NCBI GenBank assembly: GCA_021776415.1
Contig: JAJFFY010000024.1
Coordinates: 22,702 to 86,701, forward strand
Length of the DNA stretch: 64,000 nucleotides
Reading direction: 5' to 3'
Origin: Hyphococcus sp.
GTDB taxonomy: Bacteria; Pseudomonadota; Alphaproteobacteria; Caulobacterales; Parvularculaceae
Shown here: one piece after another, positions 44,483 through 54,172 of the stretch
Numbering within the stretch: position 1 is the stretch's first letter
Layout of the letters: each line of letters opens with the position of its first letter
Position numbers and translations under genes: made by a program
Notes under the pieces: generated by a model
What the model saw: only the letters and a program-made list of their open reading frames with translations
Database searches by the model: none
What the model was told of the DNA's origin: nothing

Positions 44483-44953
44483 ATGAAGGTTCGTGAAATC
44501 TTGATCTGTCTGGGCTCGGCGGCGCTGTTTAGTTCGGGTGCGATCGCGGCCGAAGGCGGTCAAACGGAAGAAACGTCTGCGGAAGTGGAAGATACTGCGG
44601 AAGATTCTGGGGCTGACCCGCGCCTCGGGCCAGAAGTCGACCGCATTTGTTTTGGTCGCAGCATCTATGGCTGGAAGACCGTTGACGGTCATGGCGATGC
44701 GGTGCTCTTGGAGAAGGGCGTCAATCACTGGTTCCTTGTCGAGGTCAGCGGCAGTTGTCGTGCGAACGACTTCAAATTCGCCCAAACGATCGGCATTGAG
44801 ACCCGACCGGCGGGCGGCTGTATTCGTCGCGGCGATTATATTCTGGTTGAAAGCGGTGGCGGTTTTACCAATCGCTGCTTTATCCAACGCATATATGAGT
44901 GGAACGATGATGCGCTGGAAGAAGAATCTGGCGACGGGTCTGACGATTCTTAA
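44483..44953 (+). CDS. Secreted DUF6491-like protein
   Basis: A 156-residue protein with a signal peptide (MKVREILICLGSAALFSSGA, cleavage near AIA). The acidic linker is followed by a small domain with CFGRSIYGWKTVDG, NHWFLVEVSGSCRANDF and GCIRRGDYILV, resembling the DUF6491 pattern of three spaced cysteines. The C-terminus is acidic. GGAG precedes the ATG; the preceding in-frame ATGs at 44375 and 44459 are unlikely. Its stop overlaps the convergent epimerase-like gene by 4 bases (TTAA). Function unknown. Confidence 0.65.
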   Translation: MKVREILICLGSAALFSSGAIAAEGGQTEETSAEVEDTAEDSGADPRLGPEVDRICFGRSIYGWKTVDGHGDAVLLEKGVNHWFLVEVSGSCRANDFKFAQTIGIETRPAGGCIRRGDYILVESGGGFTNRCFIQRIYEWNDDALEEESGDGSDDS

Positions 44954-45849
44954 GGACACGGCGCTTCTTCCTTCAATATAGCGCTTAGCCCCTCGCGGTA
45001 GGTTGGGTATTTCAGCACCATCCCGAGGGCGCTTTTCATGCGCTGGTTTGAAACCCGTTTATTGTCCGTATAAAAACTCATCGCCATGTCTGACAGCGCC
45101 GCGTCTTCAATCGCTATCAGCGGCGGGGGCTCCGCGCCCAGCAACTGGCAGGCATAGGCGACAACATCTTGCGGCGGCGCGGGCTCGTCATCGGCGAAAT
45201 TATAGACGCCATGGTCTGCCGGCGTGCAAAGGCTTGCGGCAAGACTTGAGGCAAGACTTGAGGCAAGGTTGGCGGCGATATCGTCAATATGCATGCGGTT
45301 GAAGACCTGGCCTTGTTTGTTGATGCGCTTTGCCATGCCGGCGCGCACCGTATCGAGCACTGAACGGCCGGGACCATAAATGCCGGGCAGGCGAAAAATT
45401 GTCAGCGGCAACTTATGACGCCGGCAAAATTCCTCCCACGCTTCCTCTCCGGCGATGCGCTGGCGCGCCCGCGCTGATTGTCCGTTCAGTGCGCTGGCCT
45501 CATTGACCCATGCGCCGCCATGGTCGCCATAAACGCCATTAGTGGAGAGATAACCGATCCATTTGAGGTTATCGCGCTTAGCGGCGATAGCGTCCTGCGC
45601 CGATAAAAGAGCGGGGCAGCCGGCCTCGCTCGGCGGCGTTGAAATCAGGATCGCCGTTACATCTTCTAGCGCGCCTTTGTCGAGCGCGTCTCCCCGCCAA
45701 ACCACCGGCGCAACGCCGCTAGCGCGCATGGCGTCGGCTTTTTCCTGTGATCGCGTTGTACCGATAATGCGCCAGCCCTCGCCGGCGAGGCAGGCGGCAA
45801 AGGCTTTAGCGGTATACCCAAACCCGAAACAGAACAGCTTCTTATGCAT
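44950..45849 (-). CDS. NAD(P)-dependent epimerase-like SDR (YeeZ-type)
   Basis: A 299-residue protein with an N-terminal Rossmann motif FCFGFGYTAKAFA, then TTRS and STNGVYGDHGG, where the Tyr would be catalytic, and RLPGIYGPGR. It matches the YeeZ/YbjS-like atypical SDRs, whose substrate is unknown. A short low-complexity insert, LASSLASSLAASL, arises from a 12-base tandem repeat at 45238-45273. It is divergent from thpR. Confidence 0.8.
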   Translation of the reverse strand: MHKKLFCFGFGYTAKAFAACLAGEGWRIIGTTRSQEKADAMRASGVAPVVWRGDALDKGALEDVTAILISTPPSEAGCPALLSAQDAIAAKRDNLKWIGYLSTNGVYGDHGGAWVNEASALNGQSARARQRIAGEEAWEEFCRRHKLPLTIFRLPGIYGPGRSVLDTVRAGMAKRINKQGQVFNRMHIDDIAANLASSLASSLAASLCTPADHGVYNFADDEPAPPQDVVAYACQLLGAEPPPLIAIEDAALSDMAMSFYTDNKRVSNQRMKSALGMVLKYPTYREGLSAILKEEAPCP

Positions 45850-45903
45850 TGGCCACTACCATAAACGGCGGCGTTCGACAAAGCCGGTAAAACGGACTTA
45901 TCC

Positions 45904-46452
45904 ATGGCCATGGCTCGCTTGTTCGTTGCTCTTTCCATTCCCGATGCGGTCCGCGATGCATTGTCAACGCTCCAGAACGGGGTCGATGGCGCGCGTTGGC
46001 GCCCAATTGAAAACTTTCACATTACGCTGGCTTTTGTCGGTGAGGCCGATCGGCACAAATTTAACGACGCAATTGATGCGCTCAGCCAGGTTGAAGCGCC
46101 GGCGTTTGACCTGGCGCTTGCCGGGACCGGATCGTTTGGCGAGCGCAAGCCACGAGCTGTGTGGGCGGGCGTAAAAAACGAGCCTGGCCTTGCGCATCTG
46201 CAAAGCAAAGTGGAGACGGTATTGCGCCGCGCCGGGTTTGACCTTGATGCCCGCAAATTCACACCGCATGTGACGCTCGCTTATTTAACAGGCGCGCGGC
46301 GCGACGACGTCTTGCAATATTGCGCCGCAAACGAGTTATTCTCAACCGCGCCTTTTTGCGTGCAGGAATTCCACCTTTTTTCATCGCAGCTGGGCGCCGC
46401 CGTAAGCCATTACGAGATCGAGGCGAGCTATTCACTCTCGTCTTCCAAATGA
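45904..46452 (+). CDS. thpR: RNA 2',3'-cyclic phosphodiesterase
   Basis: A 182-residue member of the 2H phosphoesterase superfamily. The two catalytic HxTx motifs are HITL (about residue 39) and HVTL (about residue 121). It opens 2',3'-cyclic phosphates on RNA to 2'-phosphates; the older name is LigT. Its 3' end overlaps the 3' end of the convergent phosphatase gene by 25 bases. Confidence 0.93.
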   Translation: MAMARLFVALSIPDAVRDALSTLQNGVDGARWRPIENFHITLAFVGEADRHKFNDAIDALSQVEAPAFDLALAGTGSFGERKPRAVWAGVKNEPGLAHLQSKVETVLRRAGFDLDARKFTPHVTLAYLTGARRDDVLQYCAANELFSTAPFCVQEFHLFSSQLGAAVSHYEIEASYSLSSSK

Positions 46453-46895
46453 TCTAAAAACCCCGTCGCCCCCAATTCAATCAGATCAAGCACCCGCTCG
46501 AAGCCGCCGTCGCCGCCATAATAGGGGTCCGGCGTCTCGCGCGTTTCGCAATCGGCAAAATCCAGGAACAGCCGGATATCTGCGGTCCGGTTCGGCGGCG
46601 CGAGCTCTAAAAGATCGGTGTGGTTGGCCAGATCCATGGCCAGGAGATAATCAAACTCACGAAAGTCAGTGAGAGCGACTTTTCGCGCGCGTTGATAGCT
46701 CAGGTCATAACCGCGCTTGCCCGCCGCCTTGATCATCCGCGGATCGGGCGGGTCTCCCACATGCCAGGCGCCGGTGCCGGCGGATTCAATGAAAACCTTC
46801 ATACCGCGCTCGCGGGACTTTGCCCGTAACACGCCTTCGGCCGCTGGAGATCGGCAAATATTGCCAAGGCAGACGAACAGAATGTTTTTTGTCAT
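46428..46895 (-). CDS. Low-molecular-weight protein-tyrosine phosphatase
   Basis: A 155-residue protein with the P-loop VCLGNICRSP at about residues 8-17 (the nucleophile is Cys9, in the C-x5-R-S motif) and the general-acid Asp in DPYYGG. This is the classic arrangement of LMW-PTPs. It dephosphorylates Tyr-phosphorylated proteins or acts as an arsenate reductase-like enzyme; the former is likelier without ars genes nearby. Cytoplasmic. Confidence 0.93.
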   Translation of the reverse strand: MTKNILFVCLGNICRSPAAEGVLRAKSRERGMKVFIESAGTGAWHVGDPPDPRMIKAAGKRGYDLSYQRARKVALTDFREFDYLLAMDLANHTDLLELAPPNRTADIRLFLDFADCETRETPDPYYGGDGGFERVLDLIELGATGFLDHLEDESE

Positions 46896-46997
46896 CGAAA
46901 TCGCGTCCCATTCTTAGGGCTGTCTGTTGTAACTGGAGCCACACGTCTAATATAGAGGCAGCGCCTGATTGCGGCGTTTTTTTTGAGGAATTCTTAC

Positions 46998-47507
46998 ATG
47001 TCTGTTACACTTTCTAATGTTACTCGTGTCGCTATCGACCAGATGTTTACGGGCCTTGATGGCGTATTAAAAAAAGGCGCGGCCTTCGCCAAAACAAAAG
47101 GCGTTGATGAAGCTGTCATACTGAATTGGCGCCTGGCGCCGGATATGCTTCCTATGAAAACCCAAGTTCAAATTGCGACAGAAGTCCCGGCGCGCACATT
47201 GTCCCGTCTTGCTGGCGTAGAGGTTCCCAGCTTGGGTGAGATTGGCGATACATTTGAGAGCCTTCATGCACATATTAAAAAATCGCGCGGGTTCATTAGT
47301 GAATTGTCCGATGATGCGATCAATGCTGATCCTGATGGCGATATTACAGTTCCTGTCGGGCCTGAGGAACAGACCTTTAAACGCGCAGTTTTCGTTCAGA
47401 ACTTTGTCATCCCCAATCTCTATTTCCATGTGACGGCAACCTACCTTATCCTTCGTCATATCGGTGTTGATCTCGGCAAACGCGACTTTCTGGCGGCGCC
47501 GCAATAG
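46998..47507 (+). CDS. DUF1993-family protein
   Basis: A 169-residue protein starting MSVTLSNVTRVAIDQMFTGL, with GAGG upstream. The sequence follows the DUF1993 pattern: the N-terminal helix, RLAPDMLPMKTQVQIA and a C-terminal NLYFHVTATYLILRHIGVDLGK. The family has a DinB-like four-helix fold and no established function. The sirtuin gene begins about 10 bases after the stop, so they may be co-transcribed. Confidence 0.85.
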   Translation: MSVTLSNVTRVAIDQMFTGLDGVLKKGAAFAKTKGVDEAVILNWRLAPDMLPMKTQVQIATEVPARTLSRLAGVEVPSLGEIGDTFESLHAHIKKSRGFISELSDDAINADPDGDITVPVGPEEQTFKRAVFVQNFVIPNLYFHVTATYLILRHIGVDLGKRDFLAAPQ

Positions 47508-47516
47508 GGTTATGCT

Positions 47517-48227
47517 TTGGTTTCGCCAAAGAACATTGTCATTCTGACCGGGTCCGGCATATCGGCGGAATCCGGTGTTGCGACTTTCCGCGATACGGGC
47601 GGCGTCTGGGCGAAATATGATTATCGGGAGGTGGCGACGCCGGAAGGTTTCGCCGCCGATCCCGAGCTGGTGCATCGGTTCTACAATGACCGCCGGCGCG
47701 GGCTGTCGTCGGCAGCGCCGAACGAGGCGCATCTTGCGCTTGGCGAATTGGAGGTCGGTGTTGTCGCGCGTGGCGGCGCCATGACGCTCATTACCCAGAA
47801 TGTTGACGACCTTCACGAGCGGGCGGGCTCGCGCAACCTTCTGCACATGCATGGTGAACTTTCCAAATCGCAATGCGCCGCATGCGGCGAGGACCTCAGC
47901 ACTGAAACCGCGTGCTCGGTTTGCGAACGGCCCGGCGCTTTGCGTCCCTATGTGGTGTGGTTCGGAGAGATGCCGCGCTTTATGGATGAGGCGATGGACG
48001 CGATAATGTCGGCGGATCTGTTCGTGTCGATCGGTACGTCGGGCTCGGTCTATCCCGCCGCCGGGTTCGTGTCTGACGCGCGCAACGCTGGCGCGTCGGC
48101 GATGGAGCTTAATCTTGAGCCCTCCGAAAACGCACATCTCTTCACCGATAGCCGTTATGGTCCGGCGACGAAGATTGTACCCGCATGGGTGCGCGAGATT
48201 CTCGGCGGCGAGAGCGGGGTAGACTAA
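47517..48227 (+). CDS. cobB: NAD-dependent protein deacylase, Sir2 family
   Basis: A 236-residue sirtuin starting at TTG. The NAD motif ILTGSGISAESGVATFRD is at the N-terminus, QNVDDLHERAG and the catalytic His in HMHGEL follow, and the Zn site is CAACG plus CSVC. FYNDRR fits the YxxR pattern of class III sirtuins, which favour succinyl or malonyl lysine over acetyl lysine. Cytoplasmic. No ATG in frame is better placed than the TTG. Confidence 0.93.
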   Translation: MVSPKNIVILTGSGISAESGVATFRDTGGVWAKYDYREVATPEGFAADPELVHRFYNDRRRGLSSAAPNEAHLALGELEVGVVARGGAMTLITQNVDDLHERAGSRNLLHMHGELSKSQCAACGEDLSTETACSVCERPGALRPYVVWFGEMPRFMDEAMDAIMSADLFVSIGTSGSVYPAAGFVSDARNAGASAMELNLEPSENAHLFTDSRYGPATKIVPAWVREILGGESGVD

Positions 48228-48304
48228 ATCAGCGCGCCGCGGGCATCTGATATGTTTTATTCCTGACCTCAAAACAGGCCTCCTCAACTTGACTGAACGC
48301 ATAG

Positions 48305-48403
48305 TAAGGCCGCCCAAAGCCGTGAGGATAACTTTTCACCAAATATAGGTTTTATGCCCAACTACCCTCCTGGGGTTGTAAAATCGAAGAATCGATTCGT
48401 GTT
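48305..48403 (-). repeat. Two-block dispersed repeat, copy B
   Basis: This intergenic stretch, in opposite orientation to copy A (24635-24913), shares a 20-base identical core TGGTGAAAAGTTATCCTCAC (reverse of 48322-48341), GCGGCCTTA, and a 46-base block about 89% identical by eye. The blocks are only about 17 bases apart here. It occupies the gene-free stretch 48228-48486 between the convergent sirtuin and GST-like genes. Confidence 0.6.
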
Positions 48404-48486
48404 CTGATTGTGCGAATAAGCTAGTTTTGCAGCGCTAATTTTTGGTCGCCCGCCGTTTTGGCGCCTGCCAATAGATTATCGCTGCC

Positions 48487-49575
48487 TTACGCCCAAACCA
48501 GCTTGTGGTTTTCCCGTTTGACGGGCGCGGGGATGTCGAGATCGGTCAGCCACTCGCCGCCGATGGATTCAAGAAGACCGACAACCGCGTCGCGCGCATC
48601 TCCCTCAAGCGAAGCAAAATAGTCCGTCGCGTGTTGCAACATCCATTGCGTATACGGCAGGACGATACGCTGGGCGGTTTTGCCTTCGACCGTAAAGGGC
48701 TGCATGCCGATCATGCGGGGAATGTCCGTGCCCGGATTTGCCTGCTTCCAGGCGGAGAGTTGTTCGACAAGATTGACAAGGCAAGGGCCTTGCTCGCGCA
48801 TCATCCGGCGCAGCACCGGCAGCAATGTTTCAGGAATTTCATCATTGGCGAGGAATGCGCCGCCCTTTGGTTCTGGCGGCGACTGCATACGCTCCACCCA
48901 TTTCGCAACTTCCGGCGCGCGCGACTTCATCAGATCACCCGATGCGGGATCGCGATAGAGATGCGCATAAAGCGGGCCGACCAGACCGAAATCGCCGATC
49001 GATGGTCGCGACCCAAACAGATAGGGGTGGACGGAAAAATGCGCGTTCAACTCATCGAGCAGCGCTTCATAGGATTCCTCAATCGCCGGGGCCATTTCCG
49101 GCGTTGCGCCCAGAACAGCGACCACGCCCTGGAATTTTTCGGCGGCTTTTTTGCCGGCCTCAAATTGTGCGTCGCCGACAAGCTCCGGGGCGGTGATTTT
49201 GCCGAACTCACTATAGGCGAAGTCGCGATTATGGGCCCAGCGATAATGCATCGCCGGGATCACCAGCCATTCATCGCCGAACAGCTCAAGCAGATGCGCC
49301 GCCAGTCGTTGCTTCGCCCCGGTAGGAATAACAGACGATGCCGGCTCCCGGGCTTCGAAATAATCGATAATCTCGGTCGTATCCTGGATCGCTTCGTCAT
49401 CGGGGGTGATCAATAGCGGGATCATCGGATAGCCGATGCGCGGTATGATGGTGGAGGCGTAAATATCGCGTGTCGCCAGACGCTCTTCGTAATCGACGCC
49501 TTTCCAGTTGAGATAAGCCCGCGCCTTGCCGGTAAAATAGGAAAGCTGGCCGCCATAGAGGATGTATTTCGCCAT
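48487..49575 (-). CDS. Glutathione S-transferase-like protein
   Basis: A 362-residue protein. The N-terminal thioredoxin-like GST domain (about 1-85) has YGGQLSYFTGKARAYLNWKG and IPLLITPDDEAIQDTTEIIDY. A GST C-terminal helical domain follows (GDFGLVGPLYAHLYRDP). The C-terminal extension of about 110 residues is longer than in ordinary GSTs (about 210). I set the start at 49575 (MAKYILYGG). A glutathione-dependent activity is plausible but unproven. Confidence 0.8.
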   Translation of the reverse strand: MAKYILYGGQLSYFTGKARAYLNWKGVDYEERLATRDIYASTIIPRIGYPMIPLLITPDDEAIQDTTEIIDYFEAREPASSVIPTGAKQRLAAHLLELFGDEWLVIPAMHYRWAHNRDFAYSEFGKITAPELVGDAQFEAGKKAAEKFQGVVAVLGATPEMAPAIEESYEALLDELNAHFSVHPYLFGSRPSIGDFGLVGPLYAHLYRDPASGDLMKSRAPEVAKWVERMQSPPEPKGGAFLANDEIPETLLPVLRRMMREQGPCLVNLVEQLSAWKQANPGTDIPRMIGMQPFTVEGKTAQRIVLPYTQWMLQHATDYFASLEGDARDAVVGLLESIGGEWLTDLDIPAPVKRENHKLVWA

Positions 49576-49657
49576 CGGTCGATCCTGCTGCTGCATGGCC
49601 GCAGGCTGATCGCGCTATGAAGCGAAGTCAATCAATCGGCGCAGCAATAAAAGGCGC

Positions 49658-52564
49658 TTATAAAGATCCGTGGCACTGTTTGAATTTTTTACCCGAACCG
49701 CAGGGGCAGGGGGCGTTGCGCGGTACGCGGCCCCAGGTATCTGGATTGGCGGGATCGACTTGTGCGGCGCGGCTGCGTCCGGTCAAGGTGCCGATGCCGG
49801 CGGATTCGCCGTGCAGACGCCGACGTGCAGCTTCTTCAGGCGCCATTTCATTTTGCCCGGTAAGCGGATCGGCATGGGTTTCCGTCATCGGAATATCCGG
49901 GCGCTGCGGCACAGATTGTTCGGGGCCGCGGATCTTCACATTCATCAACATCCGCGTCACGTCGCGGCGCAAGCCATCTATCAACGCCTCGAAAAGTGAA
50001 AACGCTTCGGTCTTGAATTCATTGACAGGGTCGCGCTGGCCATGACCGCGCAACCAGATCACCGAGCGCAAATGATCGAGCGTTTGCAAATGTTCGCGCC
50101 AGTTGGTGTCGAGGTTTAACAGGAGAATGCGTTTTTCAATATTACGAACGAAGCTCTCCGGGTCAGCATCGCCCATCTCCTGGGCGGTGTTTTTCATCGC
50201 AGCGGTGTGGGATGTATATTGTGCATCGACTTCTTTAATCAGCCGCTCGATGATTTCAGCATCATCGACGCCTTCTTCCTTGGCCCATTTATCAACTGAA
50301 AAATCACGCCCGAAGATGGCTTTCAATTCTTCATTGAGGCCGCCAACATCCCAGCGTTCCGCATAGGACTTCGCCGGAATGTGTGTTGCGACAAGATCTT
50401 CGATGAGCTGCGCGCGCATATCACTGATAATGTCTTCAACCGATGCGGCGGACATAAATTCGATGCGCTGTTCAAAGATCGCCTTGCGTTGGTCGTTAAT
50501 GACATCGTCAAATTTGAGGACGTTTTTGCGCATGTCGAAGTTGCGTTGCTCGACTTTTTTCTGCGCCGTCTCGACCGCCTTGGTGAACCACGGGTGCTCA
50601 ATTGATTCATCCGGCTGAATGCCAAAGCGCTTGAGCATTTTCTCCATGCCGCCGCCGAAGATACGCATGAGGTCGTCTTCAAGCGACAGGAAAAACTTGG
50701 TGGTGCCGGGGTCGCCCTGGCGACCGGAACGACCGCGCAGCTGGTTGTCGATCCTTCGGCTTTCATGGCGCTCGGTCGCGAGAACAAAAAGACCGCCGGC
50801 GTCGATGGCTTTTTGCTTGGCTTCCTCGACCCTGGCTTCAATCTCAGCACGTTTGCGCTTGATAGTTTCTTCGTCGTCGCCTTCTTTGAGGTGATCGAGA
50901 ATTTCTTTATCAACCGAGCCGCCGAGTTGAATGTCGGTGCCGCGCCCGGCCATATTGGTGGCGATGGTCACCACGCCCGGTATGCCGCCTTTGGCGACAA
51001 TATCGGCTTCCTGCTCGTGATAGCGCGCATTGAGGACATTGTGGGGGATCGGCGTTTTTGATTGCGCAAGCTCGGCAATATGTTTGGCGTGATCTTCCAG
51101 CTCTTTTTTAAGGTCGACTTCTTTGTCTTTTAATTCCGATGCGCGCTCGCGCAATGTTGTGGCCAGCTCTTTGAAATATTTCTTGTCGCTCAAAAGACCT
51201 GAGAGCGATTCAGATTTCTCGATGGAGACCGTGCCCGCCAGCACCGGTTGCCCGCGCCTGTAACAATCGGCGATCTGCAACACGATGGATTTGTTTTTTT
51301 CCGCCGCCGTCATGTAAAGCTCGTCGTCCATGTCTTCGCGGTCGATCGGCTTATTGGTCGGAACTTCAAAGACGTTGAGTTTATAGATGTCGGCAAATTC
51401 CGACTCTTCAGTCAGCGCCGTACCGGTCATGCCGGCTAGTTTTTCGTAGAGCCGGAAATAATTCTGAAATGTGATTGAGGCGAGCGTCTGGTTTTCCGGC
51501 TGGATCTGCGCCTTTTCTTTGGCCTCGACCGCCTGGTGCAGCCCGTCTGACCATCGCCGGCCTTCCATCATCCGGCCGGTAAACTCGTCGATAATGACGA
51601 CCTTGTCGCCGCGCACGATGTAGTCCTTGTCGCGCTGGAAAATCTTGTGCGCCTTCAGCGCCTGATTGACGTGGTGGACGAGGGAGATGTTGGCCGAGTC
51701 ATATAGACTGTCGCCTTCCAGCATGCCCGCTTCCGACAATAGCTGCTCGATTTTCTCATTGCCGTCTTCGGTGAGAGTGACGGAGCGCGCCTTTTCGTCA
51801 ATTTCATAGTCCTCGTCGTCTACAAGCTGCGGCATAAAGCCGTCGATGGTCATGTAGAGTTCCGACTTGTCGTCGGTCGGGCCGGAGATGATCAGCGGCG
51901 TTCTCGCCTCGTCGATCAGGATCGAATCAACCTCGTCGACAATCGCATAATGATGGCCGCGCTGGACCATCTCCTCGAGCGACGCCTTCATATTGTCGCG
52001 CAGATAGTCGAAGCCGAATTCATTGTTGGTGCCGTAGGTAATGTCGGCGGCATAGGCCTCGCGGCGCTCATTGTCGTCTATGCCGTGGACGACACAGCCG
52101 ACTTTCATGCCGAGCTGTTCATATACCCGGCCCATCCATTCCGCATCGCGGCTGGCGAGGTCATCGTTAACGGTGACCACATGGACGCCGCGCCCGGCGA
52201 GTGCGTTGAGGAAAACCGGCAGCGTCGCGACCAGGGTTTTGCCCTCGCCGGTCTTCATTTCGGCGATATCGCCCTGGTGGAGGACCATCCCGCCGACCAG
52301 CTGAACGTCGTAATGGCGCTGGCCGAGGGCGCGTTTTGCCGCCTCGCGTACGGTCGCAAACGCCTCCTCCAGCAGATTATCGAGGCTTTCACCGTCTTTA
52401 TGGCGCTGTTTTAACGTTTTTGTTTGTTCGATTAGTCCATCATCAGTGAGCTTGGAGAGCCCGTCCTCAAGCGCATTGATCGCCTCAACCCGGCGCCATA
52501 AAGGCTTAAGGCGGCGATCATTGGATGACCCGAAGATTTTTTGCGCGATTGCGAGCAACGCCAT
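49658..52564 (-). CDS. secA: Preprotein translocase ATPase SecA
   Basis: A 968-residue protein. The Walker A is [14 protein letters not shown], with [28 protein letters not shown] and RSGRQGDPG motor motifs. The C-terminal zinc-binding tail is [14 protein letters not shown]. It drives Sec-dependent export at SecYEG. Start 52564 ([12 protein letters not shown]) has AAAGG upstream; the frame to 52696 is extra. It is divergent from the anchored parvulin, a standard alphaproteobacterial arrangement. Confidence 0.97.
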   Translation of the reverse strand: MALLAIAQKIFGSSNDRRLKPLWRRVEAINALEDGLSKLTDDGLIEQTKTLKQRHKDGESLDNLLEEAFATVREAAKRALGQRHYDVQLVGGMVLHQGDIAEMKTGEGKTLVATLPVFLNALAGRGVHVVTVNDDLASRDAEWMGRVYEQLGMKVGCVVHGIDDNERREAYAADITYGTNNEFGFDYLRDNMKASLEEMVQRGHHYAIVDEVDSILIDEARTPLIISGPTDDKSELYMTIDGFMPQLVDDEDYEIDEKARSVTLTEDGNEKIEQLLSEAGMLEGDSLYDSANISLVHHVNQALKAHKIFQRDKDYIVRGDKVVIIDEFTGRMMEGRRWSDGLHQAVEAKEKAQIQPENQTLASITFQNYFRLYEKLAGMTGTALTEESEFADIYKLNVFEVPTNKPIDREDMDDELYMTAAEKNKSIVLQIADCYRRGQPVLAGTVSIEKSESLSGLLSDKKYFKELATTLRERASELKDKEVDLKKELEDHAKHIAELAQSKTPIPHNVLNARYHEQEADIVAKGGIPGVVTIATNMAGRGTDIQLGGSVDKEILDHLKEGDDEETIKRKRAEIEARVEEAKQKAIDAGGLFVLATERHESRRIDNQLRGRSGRQGDPGTTKFFLSLEDDLMRIFGGGMEKMLKRFGIQPDESIEHPWFTKAVETAQKKVEQRNFDMRKNVLKFDDVINDQRKAIFEQRIEFMSAASVEDIISDMRAQLIEDLVATHIPAKSYAERWDVGGLNEELKAIFGRDFSVDKWAKEEGVDDAEIIERLIKEVDAQYTSHTAAMKNTAQEMGDADPESFVRNIEKRILLLNLDTNWREHLQTLDHLRSVIWLRGHGQRDPVNEFKTEAFSLFEALIDGLRRDVTRMLMNVKIRGPEQSVPQRPDIPMTETHADPLTGQNEMAPEEAARRRLHGESAGIGTLTGRSRAAQVDPANPDTWGRVPRNAPCPCGSGKKFKQCHGSL

Positions 52565-52733
52565 GAGTGAAAGGCCTTTAAGAACCGATGAAGCAGGTCG
52601 CTGGACCCTTGTGTCACAGTGGTGCGAGCACACCCCTCCATCGGCCAGATTGAAAATAGAGACAAGGGGTTGCGGGACAGATAGTAAGCGCGCCATGCCC
52701 TGTCAACGAAGCCAAAGATCACGTTAGAGACCG

Positions 52734-53969
52734 ATGCAGACCCCAGACGGCAGAGATTTTAACCAGGCGAATGCGCCAAAGCCCCTCGGCGCCGCTGCGC
52801 GTGCACTAGCAAGCGCGGCGATGATGTTGCTGCGCGCCCTTGCCAAGCTGTGGCTGACTACCTGGCGGCTGGCGGCGGCGCTGGATTCCGCGCTTTGGCG
52901 GGCGACCAAGCTGATCTTGCGCAAGGCCATAAACGGGCTCGCCTATGCCGGGCTGGTCGGCGCCGGGGCGTTTCGCAGCCTGCTGTTGTGGCTGCCGACC
53001 CGGACGGGGCGCGCTTATAGCGCTGCGTCGGGCGTATTCCTCATTGTTGCGGGGTTGTGGATCGCCGATGAGTTGCGCTCAGGTCCGCGCATTGACGATA
53101 GCGGCCAATCGGTCCTGCGCGCTCCGCTTGACGAGGAGGACCCGATCCTCGCCCGGATTGAGGGGCGCTATGTGCATCTGTCTGAAATTGACGCGGCGGC
53201 GCGCGCCAGCGGGGTTTTGCGCGCTGGCGACATCCTGACGCCGCATATCGCCTTCCGGCGCGGTCTTGTTGAATCCTATGTTGAACAGCGGTTGCTGGCC
53301 CGCGCGGCGCTTGAGGATGGATTGCAGCGCTCGCCCTCGGTTTTGCGGCGCATCAATGCCGCGCGCGACCGGGTGCTTGCCGCTTCATTCATGGATTCGC
53401 GCCTGCGCGAGCAGGTCACGCCGCAAACTGTAAAGCAGTTCTATAACGCCCAGCGCGACGTTACGGTTCTCGGCGACGAAGTGCGCGCGCGCCATATTTT
53501 GGTGCCGACCGAGGAAGAAGCCGATGCGGTTGTCGAGGCGCTTGCTGGCGGGGCCGATTTTGGCGTTATGGCGCGCGAGCTTTCGCAAGACCGGGCGACC
53601 GCGCCACTGGGCGGTGAGATCGGCTGGTTTACCCGCTCAATCATGACGCGGATATTTTCCAATGTGGCTTTTGCAACCACGCCCGGCGAGGTGGCGGCGC
53701 CGTTTCATACCGAGTTCGGGTGGCACGTCATGGAGGTCCTGGAACGGCGATCCACCAAAGCGGTGCCATACAAACAAGTGCGCGGCGAGGTCGAAGAGTT
53801 TCTGCGGCTATACACCATTGATGAAACGCTTGCGGTGCTGGCGAGGGAAAGTCAGGTCGTGTATTTTCGCCCGCCTGAAGAGGTTCGCGAGCCGGATCAG
53901 CCGCCACCGGAATTGGATGCTTCCGGTTTTTATGAAGCCGAGCCGGCGGGCGACGATACCCTCAATTAA
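52734..53969 (+). CDS. Membrane-anchored parvulin-type peptidyl-prolyl isomerase
   Basis: A 411-residue protein. A long basic, Ala-rich cytoplasmic N-terminus precedes one membrane span (about residues 97-115, SAASGVFLIVAGLWIADEL). A SurA-like helical region and a rotamase domain (RARHILVPTEEEADAV to GGEIGWFTRSIM and FGWHVMEVLERR) face the periplasm. It should help fold exported proteins, consistent with its position divergent from secA. In many alphaproteobacteria argJ follows; here the next gene, 203 bases on, is mutT. Confidence 0.9.
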   Translation: MQTPDGRDFNQANAPKPLGAAARALASAAMMLLRALAKLWLTTWRLAAALDSALWRATKLILRKAINGLAYAGLVGAGAFRSLLLWLPTRTGRAYSAASGVFLIVAGLWIADELRSGPRIDDSGQSVLRAPLDEEDPILARIEGRYVHLSEIDAAARASGVLRAGDILTPHIAFRRGLVESYVEQRLLARAALEDGLQRSPSVLRRINAARDRVLAASFMDSRLREQVTPQTVKQFYNAQRDVTVLGDEVRARHILVPTEEEADAVVEALAGGADFGVMARELSQDRATAPLGGEIGWFTRSIMTRIFSNVAFATTPGEVAAPFHTEFGWHVMEVLERRSTKAVPYKQVRGEVEEFLRLYTIDETLAVLARESQVVYFRPPEEVREPDQPPPELDASGFYEAEPAGDDTLN

Positions 53970-54172
53970 GGCGCCCTGCGCCGTATTCTGCGCCTGACGG
54001 ATATAAATTGACGGGCGTCATAACAATCACCCGTGTCCGGTGACGGCTGGAAATCTTCAAAGAGTTGAGGCAAGCGTTGTGGTTTGCCAAATTTACCAGC
54101 AAATTGAATCAAATTGTAACTATGGCCGCAAGTATCTGGTAATCCCGGCCGCTTAACATTTAAGGCGAAATT

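Noticed and set aside
47067..48317. 416-residue minus-strand frame opposite the DUF1993 and sirtuin genes
   Set aside because: Runs across two genes on the other strand and reads as low-complexity Arg/His-rich sequence.
48505..49416. 303-residue plus-strand frame inside the GST-like gene
   Set aside because: Shadow of the real minus-strand gene.
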